A stretch of 64,000 nt of DNA from the NCBI RefSeq assembly GCF_900116015.1, contig NZ_FOYH01000002.1:608365-672364 (forward strand), in the 5' to 3' direction. A model generated the notes under the pieces. The model did no database searches, was not told the origin of the DNA, and was given only the letters and a program-made list of their open reading frames with translations. This DNA is from Enterobacter sp. kpr-6. Lineage in GTDB: Bacteria; Pseudomonadota; Gammaproteobacteria; Enterobacterales; Enterobacteriaceae. The position numbers and the translations under genes were made by a program. Shown in pieces: positions 53,080 through 63,675 of the stretch (within the stretch, counting starts at the first letter, position 1; each line of letters begins with the position of its first letter).

Positions 53080-54144
53080 ATGAACAATGCCACGGACGCG
53101 CGCGCCCTGCTTGCCGCCGGAACGCCGTTAATCGACGTGCGCGCACCGATTGAATTTACCCAGGGCGCGATGCCTGCGGGCATCAACCTGCCGTTGATGA
53201 ATGACGAGGAACGCGCGGCAGTCGGCACCTGTTATAAGCGTCAGGGGCCGGAGGCTGCGCTCGCGCTCGGGCATAAACTGGTGAGCGGTGAGCGCCGCCA
53301 GCAACGGCTGGACGCCTGGCGCGTGGCCTGTGCTGCTCATCCGCAGGGCTATATCTGCTGCGCACGCGGCGGGCAGCGCTCGCACATCGTGCAGGCGTGG
53401 TTACGCGCGGCGGGCGTGGACTACCCGCTGGTGATCGGCGGCTATAAAGCGCTGCGCCAGGCGGCGATTCAGGCCACATTCGACGAAGTACAAAAACCGC
53501 TGGTGCTGATCGGCGGCTGCACCGGCAGCGGCAAAACGCAACTGGTGAAGCAGCGGGCAGACGGCGTCGATCTGGAAGGGCTGGCGCGTCATCGCGGCTC
53601 ATCGTTTGGCCGCACGCTCTCTCCGCAGCTTTCACAGGCGAGTTTTGAAAATGCGCTGGCTGCGGAATTGCTGCAAAAATCCGTGTCGCGCTGGGTGCTG
53701 GAAGATGAAAGCCGGATGATTGGCGCGAACCACCTGCCGGAATGTCTGCGCGAACGCATGAGCCAGTCACCGATTGCGGTGATCGAAGACCCCTTCGAGC
53801 TGCGCCTGACCCGTTTGCAGGATGAGTATTTTGTGCAGATGCATCAGGCATTTCACGCCGCGCTCGGTGAAGAAGCGGGTTTTGCCGCTTACGCGGAGTA
53901 TCTGCATCACGGCCTGTACGCCATCCGCAAACGACTGGGGTTACAGCGCTTCGCCGAACTGGATGCGGCTTTGACTCAGGCATTAACCGTGCAGCAAAGC
54001 AGCGGCACCACGGAGGCGCATTTCGCCTGGCTGGTGCCGCTGTTAAATGAGTATTACGACCCGATGTACCGCTATCAACTGGAAAAAAAGGCCGCGAAGA
54101 TTGTCTTTCGCGGCTCATGGCAGGATGTGGAAAGCTGGCTGTGA
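53080..54144 (+). CDS. selU: tRNA 2-selenouridine synthase
   Basis: 354 residues (also called mnmH/ybbB). A rhodanese domain (about 1-130) with the active-site Cys in [11 protein letters not shown] is followed by a P-loop domain ([11 protein letters not shown], about 145-155). It converts 2-thiouridine of the wobble base in tRNA-Lys, Glu and Gln to 2-selenouridine via a geranylated intermediate. It shares selenophosphate supply with fdnG selenocysteine insertion; both selenium uses thus occur in this window. Confidence 0.95.
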   Translation: MNNATDARALLAAGTPLIDVRAPIEFTQGAMPAGINLPLMNDEERAAVGTCYKRQGPEAALALGHKLVSGERRQQRLDAWRVACAAHPQGYICCARGGQRSHIVQAWLRAAGVDYPLVIGGYKALRQAAIQATFDEVQKPLVLIGGCTGSGKTQLVKQRADGVDLEGLARHRGSSFGRTLSPQLSQASFENALAAELLQKSVSRWVLEDESRMIGANHLPECLRERMSQSPIAVIEDPFELRLTRLQDEYFVQMHQAFHAALGEEAGFAAYAEYLHHGLYAIRKRLGLQRFAELDAALTQALTVQQSSGTTEAHFAWLVPLLNEYYDPMYRYQLEKKAAKIVFRGSWQDVESWL

Positions 54145-54151
54145 ATGAGCA

Positions 54152-54381
54152 CCCTCACCCCGACCCTCTCCCTCAGGAGAGGGAGGGAAATTGCCCCTCA
54201 CCCCGGCCCTCTCCCTCAGGGAGAGGGAGGAAAACTGACCCTCACCCCGCTCCTCTCCCTCAGGGAGTGGGAGGAAAATTGACCCCACCCCGCTCCTCTC
54301 CCTCAGGGAGAGGGGGAAAAGCGGAATGGCGAGCCAGCGCTCGATCGGTTCCCTCTCCTGGGGGAGAGGGTTAGGGTGAGG
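54152..54381. repeat. Palindromic GC-rich repeat tandem array (cluster F)
   Basis: The largest cluster: four forward units (54152, 54197, 54240 and about 54282) about 43 bp apart and one reverse unit (54349-54381), in the gap between selU and the convergent ybbP. The units differ by small indels, so recent local duplication is likely. Confidence 0.9.
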
Positions 54382-54387
54382 GCGACA

Positions 54388-56802
54388 TCACCCGCTAAAC
54401 TGCCGGAACAGCGCCTTACCCTTCAGCAATCGCGTCCCCAGCCAGCCGCCGCAAATCGACAGCAGCAGCGCGCCGCACAGCGGTAGCGTCAGCCACAGCC
54501 GCCAGTCCGGCTCCCACGGGAAGTCAAACACCCGCGTCTGCAAAATCGCCAGTGCCGTTTCCGCGCCAATCGCCGCCACCAGCCCGGATACAAACCCCAG
54601 CAATGCAAACTCACACCAAAGCGTGGTGCGCAGCAGCTTTTTCCCCGCGCCGAGCGTGCGGTAGACCACCAGTTCCTGATGACGCTGGCGCATCCCGACC
54701 TGCACCTGGGCCAGAAGCAGCAGCACGCCGCAGCCGGTCACCAGCACTACCATCACTTCCAGCGCGCGGCTCACCTGCTCCAGCACCTGGCCAACCTGTT
54801 TTAAGATCGCGCCAATATCCAGCAGGCTCACCGTCGGGAACTCGCGGTTAAGCTGAGTTAACATCCCGTTGCCGTTTTCCCAGCGGAAGCTGGTCAGCCA
54901 GCTTTGCGGCTGCCCGTCGAGCGCGCCCTGCGGGAAGATAAAGTAGAAGTTAGGCCGCAGGCTTTCCCAGTCCACTTTGCGCAGGCTGGTGACTTTCGCC
55001 GTAAAGTCCTGAGTGTCACCCATAAAGGTCACGCTGTCGCCGAGCGAAATATTCAGCCGTTTCGCCAGTTCCTGCTCCATCGACACTTCCCCCGCTTTCG
55101 GTGGCCAGCTACCTGCGGTAATCGGGTTGTGATCCGGCTTGTGAGCCTGCCAGGTGAGATTCAGCTCGCGGTTGAGCGCTTCGTCTTCGTTACCGTCGGT
55201 GGAGTGCCCGTTAATCTGCGTCAGACGCGCACGCACAATCGGGTAGAAAGCGCCCGGCACCACCTGATGTTCCGCGAGGAAAGTTTTCACCGGCGTCACC
55301 TGCTCCGGTGCGATGTTGATCAGGAAATAGTTCGGGCTTTCCGCCGGCAGTTGCTGTTGCCAGCGATCGAGCAGATCGCCCCTGAGCACCAGCAGCATCG
55401 CCAGCAACATAAAGGAGAGCGAGAACGCCGAGAGCTGGCTGAGCGTCGACCACGGCTGGCGCAGCAGGCGGTTGACCGCCAGACGCAGCGCCAGCGCTTT
55501 TAACGTCAGCCGTTTGAGCACGTTAAGCAGCAGCCAGCCCACCAGACCGCACAGCGCGGCCAGCACCACCGCCCCTGCCAGCACCGCCCACAGCAGCACA
55601 CTGCCGCCCATCAGCCACGCCAGCAGCAGCACGGCGACGGCGAAAATCACCGGGACGTAGAATTTCAGCGGCCAGACATCGGCCACCGCATCGCGGCGCA
55701 GTACGCGCAGCGGCTGGGTGGCGAGCAGCAGCCGGTACGGGCGCAATCCCACCAGCAGAGAAATCACCACCATCGCGCCGACTGCCCACAGCCACGGCCA
55801 CAAGCTCGCCGGCGGAAGTGCTGCAGGCAGCACCGGCTTAAGCAGGATCATCAGCACCCGCTCAAAGAGCAGGCCTATCGCCCCGCCGGTGATGACCGAC
55901 AGTCCGAGCACCATCAGCCACTGACCGACGATTAGTTTGCGCAGTTGCGCCCGCCCGGCACCGAGAGTTTTGAGAATCGCCACCAGATCGTAACGGCTGC
56001 GGCAGTAGTGACCCATCGCCACCGCGACTGCCGCAATCGCCAGCAGCAGCGTTAACAGCGCAGAAAGCAACAGGAATTGCTGCGAGCGCTGAAGGGATTT
56101 GCCGAGCGCCCCTTCGTCCTGCTCCATCCCGTACCATTTATGTTCCGCTTTTAGCTGCGGCAGCAGCCATTTTTCATAGGCATCAAGCTGCTGCGGGGTG
56201 CCGCCGAATTTAACCCGCCAGGTGACGCGGCTGCCGGACTGCACCGCCCCGGTTTTAGCCACATCGGCGGTGTTCATCAGCAGGCGCGGGGCCATCTGGA
56301 AAGGGTTAAAGCCGGAATCCGGCTCCTGCACCACTTCCCCGGCGATGCGCAGACTGGCATCGCCCACGTCAATGGTGTCGCCAGTTTTGAGGTTGAGCAG
56401 CGCCATCAGCCGGGGGGCGAGCAGCACCGAGCCCGCCTGCGGTTTGACGCCCGGCGGGCTGGTTTGCAGCTCGCCGTACATCGGGTAGATATCATCCACG
56501 GCTTTGACGTTCGCCAGTTGCGGCGTGTCCCCCGCGAAGGTCATGGTGGCGAAGTTGATTTGCTCCCCGACCTTCAGCCCCATCTTGCGCGCTTCATCAA
56601 GCCACCCGGCCGGGATCTCCCGCGAGCTACGCAGCGTCCGGTCGCCCGCCATAAACTCGCGGCTCTGCTGGCTTAAGCCTTTTTCCATACGGTCGCTGAT
56701 GTTGCCGAGCGCCAGTACGCAGGCCACGGCGAGGCTCAGTGCCAGCCAGACGATCAGAAGCGAAGGCGAGCGCCATTCTCGCCAGAACCAGCGGGCAATC
56801 AT
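54388..56802 (-). CDS. ybbP: ABC transporter permease YbbP
   Basis: 804 residues with two FtsX/MacB-type permease modules: N-terminal helix (LLIVWLALSLAVACVLALG), a large periplasmic domain, a helix cluster around 240-430, a second periplasmic domain and three C-terminal helices. Pairs with YbbA (ATPase); the ATPase gene overlaps its start by 4 bp. Substrate not established; a role with TesA in export or handling of hydrophobic compounds has been suggested from gene order. Confidence 0.95.
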   Translation of the reverse strand: MIARWFWREWRSPSLLIVWLALSLAVACVLALGNISDRMEKGLSQQSREFMAGDRTLRSSREIPAGWLDEARKMGLKVGEQINFATMTFAGDTPQLANVKAVDDIYPMYGELQTSPPGVKPQAGSVLLAPRLMALLNLKTGDTIDVGDASLRIAGEVVQEPDSGFNPFQMAPRLLMNTADVAKTGAVQSGSRVTWRVKFGGTPQQLDAYEKWLLPQLKAEHKWYGMEQDEGALGKSLQRSQQFLLLSALLTLLLAIAAVAVAMGHYCRSRYDLVAILKTLGAGRAQLRKLIVGQWLMVLGLSVITGGAIGLLFERVLMILLKPVLPAALPPASLWPWLWAVGAMVVISLLVGLRPYRLLLATQPLRVLRRDAVADVWPLKFYVPVIFAVAVLLLAWLMGGSVLLWAVLAGAVVLAALCGLVGWLLLNVLKRLTLKALALRLAVNRLLRQPWSTLSQLSAFSLSFMLLAMLLVLRGDLLDRWQQQLPAESPNYFLINIAPEQVTPVKTFLAEHQVVPGAFYPIVRARLTQINGHSTDGNEDEALNRELNLTWQAHKPDHNPITAGSWPPKAGEVSMEQELAKRLNISLGDSVTFMGDTQDFTAKVTSLRKVDWESLRPNFYFIFPQGALDGQPQSWLTSFRWENGNGMLTQLNREFPTVSLLDIGAILKQVGQVLEQVSRALEVMVVLVTGCGVLLLLAQVQVGMRQRHQELVVYRTLGAGKKLLRTTLWCEFALLGFVSGLVAAIGAETALAILQTRVFDFPWEPDWRLWLTLPLCGALLLSICGGWLGTRLLKGKALFRQFSG

Positions 56803-57485
56803 GCTTCCTCCTGCAATTCACCGTTCACCAGCCGCAAACGCCGGTCGCAGCGCGCTGCCAGTTGCGGATCGTGGGTCACCAGGATCAGGGTCGTGCCGTG
56901 CTGTTGATTCATGGAAAATAAAAGATCGGCGATTTTCTCCCCGGTCTGACGGTCAAGGTTGCCGGTCGGTTCATCGGCAAACAGCACGCCAGGACGACCG
57001 TTAAAGGCGCGTGCCAGCGCCACACGCTGCTGTTCGCCGCCGGAAAGCTGCGCCGGAAGGTGATCGAGGCGCTTCGCCAGCCCCAGTTCGCTTAACAGCG
57101 CTCTGGCGTTCTCGCGGCTCTGGCTGCTTTTCTCGCCGCGCAGGAGCGCCGGAAGTTCAACGTTTTCCAGCGCGTTGAGGGTGGGAATGAGCATAAACGA
57201 CTGAAAAACAAAGCCGACGTTTTGCGCGCGCAGGGCCGCCCGCGCCTCTTCATCCATGTTATGCAGCGGCTGGCCGAGCAGGTTAACCTCGCCGCTGCTA
57301 CCATCGTCAAGCCCGGCCAGAATCGCCAGTAGCGTAGACTTGCCGGAACCGGACTCACCGATCAGCGCGATGGTCTGCGCGGGTTTGACAACCAGCTCAA
57401 CTCCGGTGAGGATGGAAAGTTCATGTTCCCCCTGACCGACGGACTTCTTAAGATGATGAACTTCAACAATGTTTTCCGCTGGCAT
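56799..57485 (-). CDS. ybbA: ABC transporter ATP-binding protein YbbA
   Basis: 228 residues, LolD/MacB-type. Walker [10 protein letters not shown], signature LSGGEQQR, Walker [13 protein letters not shown] and H-loop THD are intact. Its 5' end overlaps the divergent tesA by 33 bp, as in E. coli. Confidence 0.97.
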   Translation of the reverse strand: MPAENIVEVHHLKKSVGQGEHELSILTGVELVVKPAQTIALIGESGSGKSTLLAILAGLDDGSSGEVNLLGQPLHNMDEEARAALRAQNVGFVFQSFMLIPTLNALENVELPALLRGEKSSQSRENARALLSELGLAKRLDHLPAQLSGGEQQRVALARAFNGRPGVLFADEPTGNLDRQTGEKIADLLFSMNQQHGTTLILVTHDPQLAARCDRRLRLVNGELQEEA

Positions 57486-58079
57486 TTGCCCTTCCTTTTT
57501 TTGCTTTTGCTAACCTTTCGCGCCGCCGCAGCGGACACGCTGTTGATCCTGGGCGACAGCCTGAGCGCCGGGTATCGTATGGCGGCGAATGCGGCCTGGC
57601 CTGCGCTGCTTAATGAGAAATGGCAGCAAAAAACGCCGGTCATTAACGCCAGTATCAGTGGCGATACCTCGCAACAAGGGCTTGCGCGCCTGCCTGCCCT
57701 GCTTAAGCAACATCAGCCGCGCTGGGTGCTGGTGGAACTGGGCGGCAACGACGGCCTGCGGGGTTTTGCGCCCGCGCAAACCGAGCAGACGCTGCGTAAA
57801 ATTTTACAGCAGATTAAAGCTGCCGATGCGCAGCCGCTCCTGATGCAAATACGCCTGCCCGCCAACTATGGTCGCCGGTATACTGAGGCGTTCAGTGCGA
57901 TTTATCCCGGCCTTGCCAAAGAGTTTGATATTCCGCTTCTGCCGTTTTTTATGGAAGAGGTTTATCTCAAACCACAGTGGATGCAGGACGATGGAATTCA
58001 CCCCAATCTTGACGCCCAGCCGTTTATTGCGGACTGGATGGCGACACGACTGGCACCTTTAGTAAAACATGACTCATAA
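57453..58079 (+). CDS. tesA: Acyl-CoA thioesterase I / protease I / lysophospholipase L1
   Basis: 208 residues, periplasmic SGNH hydrolase. Signal peptide about 1-26 (FLFLLLLTFRAAAA). Active site: Ser in GDSLS, Gly in SGDTS, Asn in GGND, and Asp-x-x-His in DDGIHPN. Confidence 0.97.
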   Translation: MMNFNNVFRWHLPFLFLLLLTFRAAAADTLLILGDSLSAGYRMAANAAWPALLNEKWQQKTPVINASISGDTSQQGLARLPALLKQHQPRWVLVELGGNDGLRGFAPAQTEQTLRKILQQIKAADAQPLLMQIRLPANYGRRYTEAFSAIYPGLAKEFDIPLLPFFMEEVYLKPQWMQDDGIHPNLDAQPFIADWMATRLAPLVKHDS

Positions 58080-58107
58080 ATAATCGGGGCTGCCGACGGG
58101 TAAAGTT

Positions 58108-58875
58108 ATGCAAAAATCGGTCTTAATTACAGGATGTTCCAGCGGAATCGGGCTGGAAACGGCGGTAGAAATGAAGCGCCAGGGGTTCTGGATCCTCGCC
58201 GCCTGCCGTAAACCCGATGACGTCTCGCGGATGAATGCGATGGGATTCACCGGCATTTTGCTGGATCTTGACTCCCCGGAGAGCGTTGACCGCGCCGCCG
58301 CCGAGGTGATCGCGCGCACCGAAAACCGCCTCTACGGGATTTTCAATAACGCGGGCTATGGTGTGTATGGCCCGCTTTCCACCATCAGCCGCGAACAGAT
58401 GGAGCAGCAATTCTCCGCCAACTTTTTTGGCGCACACCAGCTCACCATGCGCCTGCTGCCCGCGATGATCCCCCACGGCGAGGGGCGGATTGTGATGACC
58501 TCCTCGGTGATGGGGCTGATCTCCACACCGGGACGCGGGGCCTACGCCGCCAGCAAATATGCGCTCGAAGCCTGGTCGGACGCGCTGCGTATGGAACTGC
58601 GCCACACCGGGATTAAGGTGAGCCTGATCGAACCTGGCCCCATCCGCACCCGCTTTACCAAAAATGTGAATCAGACCAGCGACAAGCACGTTGAAAATCC
58701 GGGTATTGCCGCCCGTTTTACGCTCGGTCCTGAGGCTGTGGTGGTCAAAGTGCGCCATGCTTTTGAGAGCAAGCGCCCGAAGTTACGTTATCCGGTCACG
58801 CTGGTCACTCACGCGGTAAGCTGGTTAAAACGCCTGCTGCCGGGACGCATGATGGATAAAATTTTACGCGGTTGA
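58108..58875 (+). CDS. ybbO: Short-chain dehydrogenase YbbO
   Basis: 255 residues, classical SDR. NADP motif [12 protein letters not shown], Ser in TSSVMG, catalytic YAASK. E. coli YbbO reduces aldehydes with NADPH. The upstream extension found in E. coli (from MTHK) is closed here by TAA at 58078-58080, so the ATG at 58108 is used. Confidence 0.93.
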   Translation: MQKSVLITGCSSGIGLETAVEMKRQGFWILAACRKPDDVSRMNAMGFTGILLDLDSPESVDRAAAEVIARTENRLYGIFNNAGYGVYGPLSTISREQMEQQFSANFFGAHQLTMRLLPAMIPHGEGRIVMTSSVMGLISTPGRGAYAASKYALEAWSDALRMELRHTGIKVSLIEPGPIRTRFTKNVNQTSDKHVENPGIAARFTLGPEAVVVKVRHAFESKRPKLRYPVTLVTHAVSWLKRLLPGRMMDKILRG

Positions 58876-58933
58876 GTTGAAGGCAAACCGTCTGACCCCA
58901 TGTAGAAGTAAACGCGAAAACAGAGATAACGCC

Positions 58934-59788
58934 ATGTCCGTACAAAATATTGTCAATATTACCGAAGCGAACCTACAGCAAACCCTTGAGCAGTCCGTTG
59001 CCACGCCGGTGCTGTTCTACTTCTGGTCTGAACGCAGCCAGCATTGCCTGCAGTTAACACCGGTGCTGGAGTCGCTGGCGGCGCAGTACAACGGGCAGTT
59101 CCTGCTGGCGAAAGTGGATTGCGACGCCGAGCAGATGGTCGCCTCGCAGTTTGGTCTGCGTGCGATCCCCACCGTCTACCTGTTCCAGAATGGTCAGCCG
59201 GTGGATGGCTTCCAGGGGCCGCAGCCGGAAGAAGCGATCCGCGCCCTGCTGGAAAAAGTGCTGCCGCGTGAAGAAGAGCTGAAAGCGCAACAGGCGCTCG
59301 CACTGATTGAGGAAGGCAAACACGCAGAAGCGCTGCCGCTGCTGAAAGACGCGTGGCAGATGTCGAATCAGGCCAGCGAGTTCGGCCTGCTGCTTGCGGA
59401 AACGCAGATTGCGCTTAACCGCTCTGAAGATGCGGAAGCGGTGCTGAAAACGATCCCGATGCAGGATCAGGACACCCGTTATCAGGGCCTGGTCGCGCAG
59501 ATCGACCTGTTAAAACAGGCCGCCGATACCCCGGAAATTCAGTTGCTGCAACAGCAGGTCGAGATCGACCCGGCGAATGCGACGCTGGCGACCCAACTGG
59601 CGCTGCAACTGCATCAGGTCGGACGTAACGAAGAGGCGCTGGAGTTACTGTTCAGCCATCTGAGTAAGGATCTTGCTGCCGCCGACGGTCAGGCGCGCAA
59701 AATGCTTCAGGAGATCCTTGCCGCACTTGGCACCGGCGACGCGCTGGCGTCGAAATACCGCCGCAAACTCTATTCCCTGTTGTACTAA
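58934..59788 (+). CDS. cnoX: Chaperedoxin CnoX
   Basis: 284 residues (YbbN). A thioredoxin domain (about 1-110) has SxxC (SQHC) in place of CxxC, and a C-terminal TPR region follows. CnoX guards clients from irreversible oxidation and hands them to GroEL and DnaK. The ATG at 58934 gives the E. coli start MSVxNIVNI. Confidence 0.96.
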   Translation: MSVQNIVNITEANLQQTLEQSVATPVLFYFWSERSQHCLQLTPVLESLAAQYNGQFLLAKVDCDAEQMVASQFGLRAIPTVYLFQNGQPVDGFQGPQPEEAIRALLEKVLPREEELKAQQALALIEEGKHAEALPLLKDAWQMSNQASEFGLLLAETQIALNRSEDAEAVLKTIPMQDQDTRYQGLVAQIDLLKQAADTPEIQLLQQQVEIDPANATLATQLALQLHQVGRNEEALELLFSHLSKDLAAADGQARKMLQEILAALGTGDALASKYRRKLYSLLY

Positions 59789-59813
59789 GTCGCTGTAATA
59801 GGTTTATTCCCCG

Positions 59814-59839
59814 CCCCGGCAATCTTGCCGGGGTTTTTT
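59814..59839 (+). terminator. Terminator after cnoX
   Basis: CCCCGGCA-ATCT-TGCCGGGG followed by six T. Confidence 0.92.
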
Positions 59840-59964
59840 ATGCCTTTCTGTTCACATCTCTGCCCGCCCCATCCGTTTAGGGAGGGGTATTTGGCATGGA
59901 TAAAAGTTATACTTACCCGACAGAGTGCATTCCCTAATGGACTGGTAAACAGGAGGTTATATTC

Positions 59965-60879
59965 ATGCTAATTGTTATTCCTATTTTAATTTTTGTTGCG
60001 CTGGTGGTCGTTGGCGCTGGCGTCAAAATCGTGCCGCAGGGTTACCAGTGGACGGTTGAGCGTTTTGGTCGTTACACCAAAACCCTGCAACCGGGCCTGA
60101 GTCTGGTCGTGCCGTTTATGGATCGCGTGGGCCGCAAAATCAATATGATGGAGCAGGTGCTCGACATCCCTTCCCAGGAAGTCATCTCCAAAGATAACGC
60201 CAACGTTGCCATTGACGCGGTGTGTTTTATTCAGGTGATCGACGCGCCGAAAGCCGCCTATGAGGTGAGCAATCTGGAACTGGCCATCATAAATTTGACG
60301 ATGACCAATATCCGAACGGTATTAGGTTCGATGGAGCTGGATGAAATGCTCTCCCAGCGCGACAACATCAACACCCGCCTGCTGCATATTGTGGATGAAG
60401 CAACCAATCCGTGGGGGATCAAAATCACCCGTATTGAGATCCGCGATGTGCGTCCCCCGGCTGAACTAATTGACGCCATGAATGCGCAGATGAAAGCCGA
60501 ACGTACCAAGCGCGCCTACATTCTGGAAGCAGAAGGGATCCGCCAGGCGCAAATCGTTAAAGCCGAAGGTGAAAAACAGTCGAAGATCCTGAAGGCGGAA
60601 GGCGAACGTCAGTCGGCGTTCTTACAGGCAGAAGCGCGTGAACGTTCGGCAGAAGCGGAAGCCCGCGCCACGCAGATGGTGTCTGAGGCGATTGCGGCGG
60701 GCGACATTCAGGCGGTGAACTACTTTGTAGCGCAGAAATACACCGACGCGCTGCAACAGATTGGTTCTGCGAATAACAGCAAAGTGGTGATGATGCCGCT
60801 CGATGCCACAAGCCTGATGGGATCGATTGCCGGGATCAGCGAACTGATCGCGCAAAGCGGAAGCGAGCGTAAAAAATGA
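59965..60879 (+). CDS. qmcA: SPFH/band-7 membrane protein QmcA
   Basis: 304 residues. N-terminal helix ([17 protein letters not shown]), SPFH domain (about 25-190) and a helical, Glu/Lys/Ala-rich stalk (about 190-260). Suppressor of FtsH loss in E. coli; found at membrane microdomains. Coupled to ybbJ by a 4-bp overlap. Confidence 0.96.
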   Translation: MLIVIPILIFVALVVVGAGVKIVPQGYQWTVERFGRYTKTLQPGLSLVVPFMDRVGRKINMMEQVLDIPSQEVISKDNANVAIDAVCFIQVIDAPKAAYEVSNLELAIINLTMTNIRTVLGSMELDEMLSQRDNINTRLLHIVDEATNPWGIKITRIEIRDVRPPAELIDAMNAQMKAERTKRAYILEAEGIRQAQIVKAEGEKQSKILKAEGERQSAFLQAEARERSAEAEARATQMVSEAIAAGDIQAVNYFVAQKYTDALQQIGSANNSKVVMMPLDATSLMGSIAGISELIAQSGSERKK

Positions 60880-61334
60880 TCGCCCTGCTGCTCTACCATC
60901 CGCACATTTTCTGGCTGAGTCTGGGCGGGCTGTTGCTCGCCGCTGAGATGCTCGGCGGAAATGGCTATTTGCTCTGGAGCGGCGTGGCGGCAGTGGTCAC
61001 CGGGATGATCGTCTGGCTGCTGCCGCTGGGCTGGGAATGGCAGGGGGTGATTTTTGCCATCCTGACGCTGCTCGCCGCCTGGCTGTGGTGGCGCTGGCTG
61101 GCAAAATGCGTGCGCGAACAGAAGCCTGCCGACAGCCAGCTTAATCAGCGCGGTCAACAACTGGTAGGCCGCCACTTTACGCTGGAAACCGCACTGGTTA
61201 ACGGTCGCGGACACATGCGCGTGGGCGACAGCTCATGGCCTGTGAGCGCAGACAGCGACCTGCCTGCCGGAACCGCCGTGGAAGTGGTGGCGGTCGACGG
61301 CATCACCCTGCGGATACGCCCGCGCATCAGTTAA
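60876..61334 (+). CDS. ybbJ: NfeD-family membrane protein YbbJ
   Basis: 152 residues: three helices ([15 protein letters not shown] and following) then a small OB-fold domain (about 90-150, [20 protein letters not shown]). Partner of QmcA, as NfeD proteins with SPFH proteins. Confidence 0.95.
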   Translation: MIALLLYHPHIFWLSLGGLLLAAEMLGGNGYLLWSGVAAVVTGMIVWLLPLGWEWQGVIFAILTLLAAWLWWRWLAKCVREQKPADSQLNQRGQQLVGRHFTLETALVNGRGHMRVGDSSWPVSADSDLPAGTAVEVVAVDGITLRIRPRIS

Positions 61335-61370
61335 TTTTAGCCGGCGGCGTGCTGCTGCCGGGCATATCCA

Positions 61371-62117
61371 TTAACACCGGTATTTATTACGCCGCGCGAA
61401 ATCCACCATCTGAAATGTATCCACCCGCTGCGTCGATTCATGAAGCTGAAACAGGCTGGCGTCTTCCAGATACACCGCGCTGCGGATGGTAACCACATGA
61501 CTGTCGCCGTGCAGATCCAGATGCTGACGCTCATCCTCACCCACCGGATCGACGGTGACGGTTTTAGTGGCGTAGCCTATCGGCAACGCTAAGCTGTTTT
61601 CCAGATAATCGTAGATCGACCCTTCGGCGACATCCGCCGGGATCGACGGCACCCACCGGCAGAAAAAGTAATCGCGATCGTAGATCACCGCTTCATGGCG
61701 GATCGCGCGTATACGCTCAAGGACGATAACCTCCGCGCTGCCTGCCGCCGGGCAGAGGCTGGCAAAACGCTCCGGCAAAATACCTTTTTCGTTTTTCAGC
61801 ACCTTTGTATGCGTCAGTAACTGCCGATCCTTTTGCAGTTCGGTAAAACTGTGCAGGCCCGCGCCTTCGATTTGCAGCGGACGCACATCCAGCACCACCG
61901 ATCCGCGCCGCTGCTTCTTAAAGATAAACCCGTTCTCCACCAGCAGCGCCTGCGCTTTGCGCACGGTTTCGCGCGACACCTGATACTGGCGGGCCAGCGC
62001 TTCTTCGGTAGGCAGCGTCTCCCCTGGCAGCCAGCGGCGCTCAAGGATCGCCTGCTCCAGATCGCGGTAGATATCATCATATTTTTTGCGCCCGCTGAGC
62101 GGTTCCAGGGGCTTCAT
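61371..62117 (-). CDS. GntR/UTRA family repressor of the adjacent sugar locus
   Basis: 248 residues. N-terminal GntR winged HTH (KYDDIYRDLEQAILERRWLPGETLPTEEALARQYQVSRETVRKAQALL) and a C-terminal UTRA effector domain (about 90-240, VIVLERIRAIRHEAVIYDRDYF). It resembles TreR of Gram-positive trehalose systems. The start overlaps the sulfatase stop by 4 bp. The two TTGTCCAGACAA palindromes in the divergent promoter region are its likely operators. Confidence 0.88.
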   Translation of the reverse strand: MKPLEPLSGRKKYDDIYRDLEQAILERRWLPGETLPTEEALARQYQVSRETVRKAQALLVENGFIFKKQRRGSVVLDVRPLQIEGAGLHSFTELQKDRQLLTHTKVLKNEKGILPERFASLCPAAGSAEVIVLERIRAIRHEAVIYDRDYFFCRWVPSIPADVAEGSIYDYLENSLALPIGYATKTVTVDPVGEDERQHLDLHGDSHVVTIRSAVYLEDASLFQLHESTQRVDTFQMVDFARRNKYRC

Positions 62118-63478
62118 GAGGCGTTTTCCTGTTTGCGAATCCAGGCGTCACGTCCCGGATAAGCCCGTCCGGCGGCGATCTCCTGCGCCCAGCGGGTTGA
62201 TCCTGTGCCCGGAACCGGACCGTTAAGCAGCGGATCGTTTGTCTCGTGCATCCAGGCGGCGACCTTTTCACGCAGCGCTGTGGCGACAGCCTGATAGTCC
62301 GGGTGCTCAATCAGGTTGTGCGTCTCAAGGGGATCGCGGGCCAGATCGTAAAGCTCCTCCGCCACGTTCGGCACGTAGAGTCTGTCGCGCACTGCCTGCC
62401 CGGAAGGGCTCAGATGCGCATCGACGGGCACATACACCTGCGGGCCGTCGGCGAAATTTTTCACATAGCTGTAATCGCGGGTGCGCACGCCGCGCATGGG
62501 GTGGTAGCGGTCATGCCAGGTGAGTTCGGTGAAAAACGCGTCGCGGCCTTCATCACATGAGGTTTGCAGAAGCGCGGCAAAACTTTTGCCGTCAAGCTGC
62601 GGCGGGCAGGATGCGCCAACAAGTTCCAGCAATGTGGGCATCAGATCGATATTACATAACAGCGCCTGGCGACGCCCGGTGAGCGCGGATTTGCCCGGCA
62701 GCGCGATGATAAGCGCCGTCTCCAGCCCGGCGGTTTTCAGCGCGCCTTTTGCCAGCGGGAATGCCACACCGTGATCGGTGGTAAACACCACGATGGTGTT
62801 ATCGCGAAGGCCGGTGTTATCCAGCGCCGCGCAGATGCGCCCCACCGCATAATCCAGCACTTTTAACGAACCGTTAAACAGGGCGATGTCCTCGCGCACC
62901 GCGCTAACATCGGGCAGGAAATCAAACACTTCAACCGCCTGCGGATCGTCGGCAACGGACTGGTATTCGTCAAAATCACGGTGGGTTTCAAAAAAGCCGA
63001 CGTTGAGATAAAACGGGCGCGCGTCATGGCGGTGCGCCGTTAAAAATTCCACTACGCGATCCGCCACCTCTGGCGCGCGCTCGCCGGGCACCGGAATATA
63101 ATCGTCGTAGCCCAGCGCGGTGGTCGAGGAAAATACACGATCCGCAACCGGCGGCACAGTATTAATGGTTTCATGGCTGAGTCCCGCCAGCACCGTATAA
63201 TAACCGTTCTTACGCAGTTCATCCGGCAGCGTCGTAATACCGGGCGAAATACAAAATCCCAGATGCGCCAGCCCCATCATGCCGTTATTGTGAGGATATA
63301 AGCCGGTTAATATGCTGCTGCGACTGGGACTGCACTGCGGAGCGGGACAAAAATAATTGTCAAACTGTACGCCTGCGTTTGCCAGCGCGGTAATATTTGG
63401 CGTGGCGACACGATAACCGTAATTTTCAAATTTACGTCCGCTGTCGTGAGATATCATCATTACGATATTAGGCTTCAT
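62114..63478 (-). CDS. Cytoplasmic type I sulfatase
   Basis: 454 residues, alkaline-phosphatase superfamily. APQCSPSRSSILTGLYPHNNG has the C-x-P-S-R motif whose Cys becomes formylglycine; PNIVMMISHDSG gives metal-binding Asp, and TTDHG further ligands. There is no signal peptide, so the enzyme acts in the cytoplasm, presumably on a sugar sulfate brought in by the divergent PTS. Cys-type sulfatases need a formylglycine-generating or anSME enzyme, not present in the window. I chose the ATG at 63478 because AAAGGA is 9 bases upstream; the ATG at 63487 directly abuts it. Confidence 0.88.
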   Translation of the reverse strand: MKPNIVMMISHDSGRKFENYGYRVATPNITALANAGVQFDNYFCPAPQCSPSRSSILTGLYPHNNGMMGLAHLGFCISPGITTLPDELRKNGYYTVLAGLSHETINTVPPVADRVFSSTTALGYDDYIPVPGERAPEVADRVVEFLTAHRHDARPFYLNVGFFETHRDFDEYQSVADDPQAVEVFDFLPDVSAVREDIALFNGSLKVLDYAVGRICAALDNTGLRDNTIVVFTTDHGVAFPLAKGALKTAGLETALIIALPGKSALTGRRQALLCNIDLMPTLLELVGASCPPQLDGKSFAALLQTSCDEGRDAFFTELTWHDRYHPMRGVRTRDYSYVKNFADGPQVYVPVDAHLSPSGQAVRDRLYVPNVAEELYDLARDPLETHNLIEHPDYQAVATALREKVAAWMHETNDPLLNGPVPGTGSTRWAQEIAAGRAYPGRDAWIRKQENAS

Positions 63479-63532
63479 TATCGACATTCCTTTGCATCAT
63501 CGTCGCACAAATCCTGACACTGGCTTTATGGA

Positions 63533-63544
63533 TTGTCCAGACAA
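63533..63544. promoter_or_regulatory. GntR operator 1, sulfatase side
   Basis: TTGTCCAGACAA: TTGTC and GACAA half-sites around CA. 55 bp upstream of the sulfatase start. Confidence 0.75.
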
Positions 63545-63647
63545 AATTCAAATCACCCTCACCTATAAATCATTGTTATATATTCATAAAATCAATATTT
63601 AAATCTCGTTAACGGCGCAAAAACTGACGTGTAATTATTCACTTAAT

Positions 63648-63659
63648 TTGTCCAGACAA
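63648..63659. promoter_or_regulatory. GntR operator 2, PTS side
   Basis: An identical copy of TTGTCCAGACAA, 16 bp before the PTS start codon. The 104 bp between the two sites are very AT-rich and contain both promoters. Confidence 0.75.
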
Positions 63660-63675
63660 TTTAGGATGCCTCACC

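Noticed and set aside
54117-54374. 85-residue ORF with repeating PHP/SGRG units
   Set aside because: It is a translation of the palindromic repeat array F.
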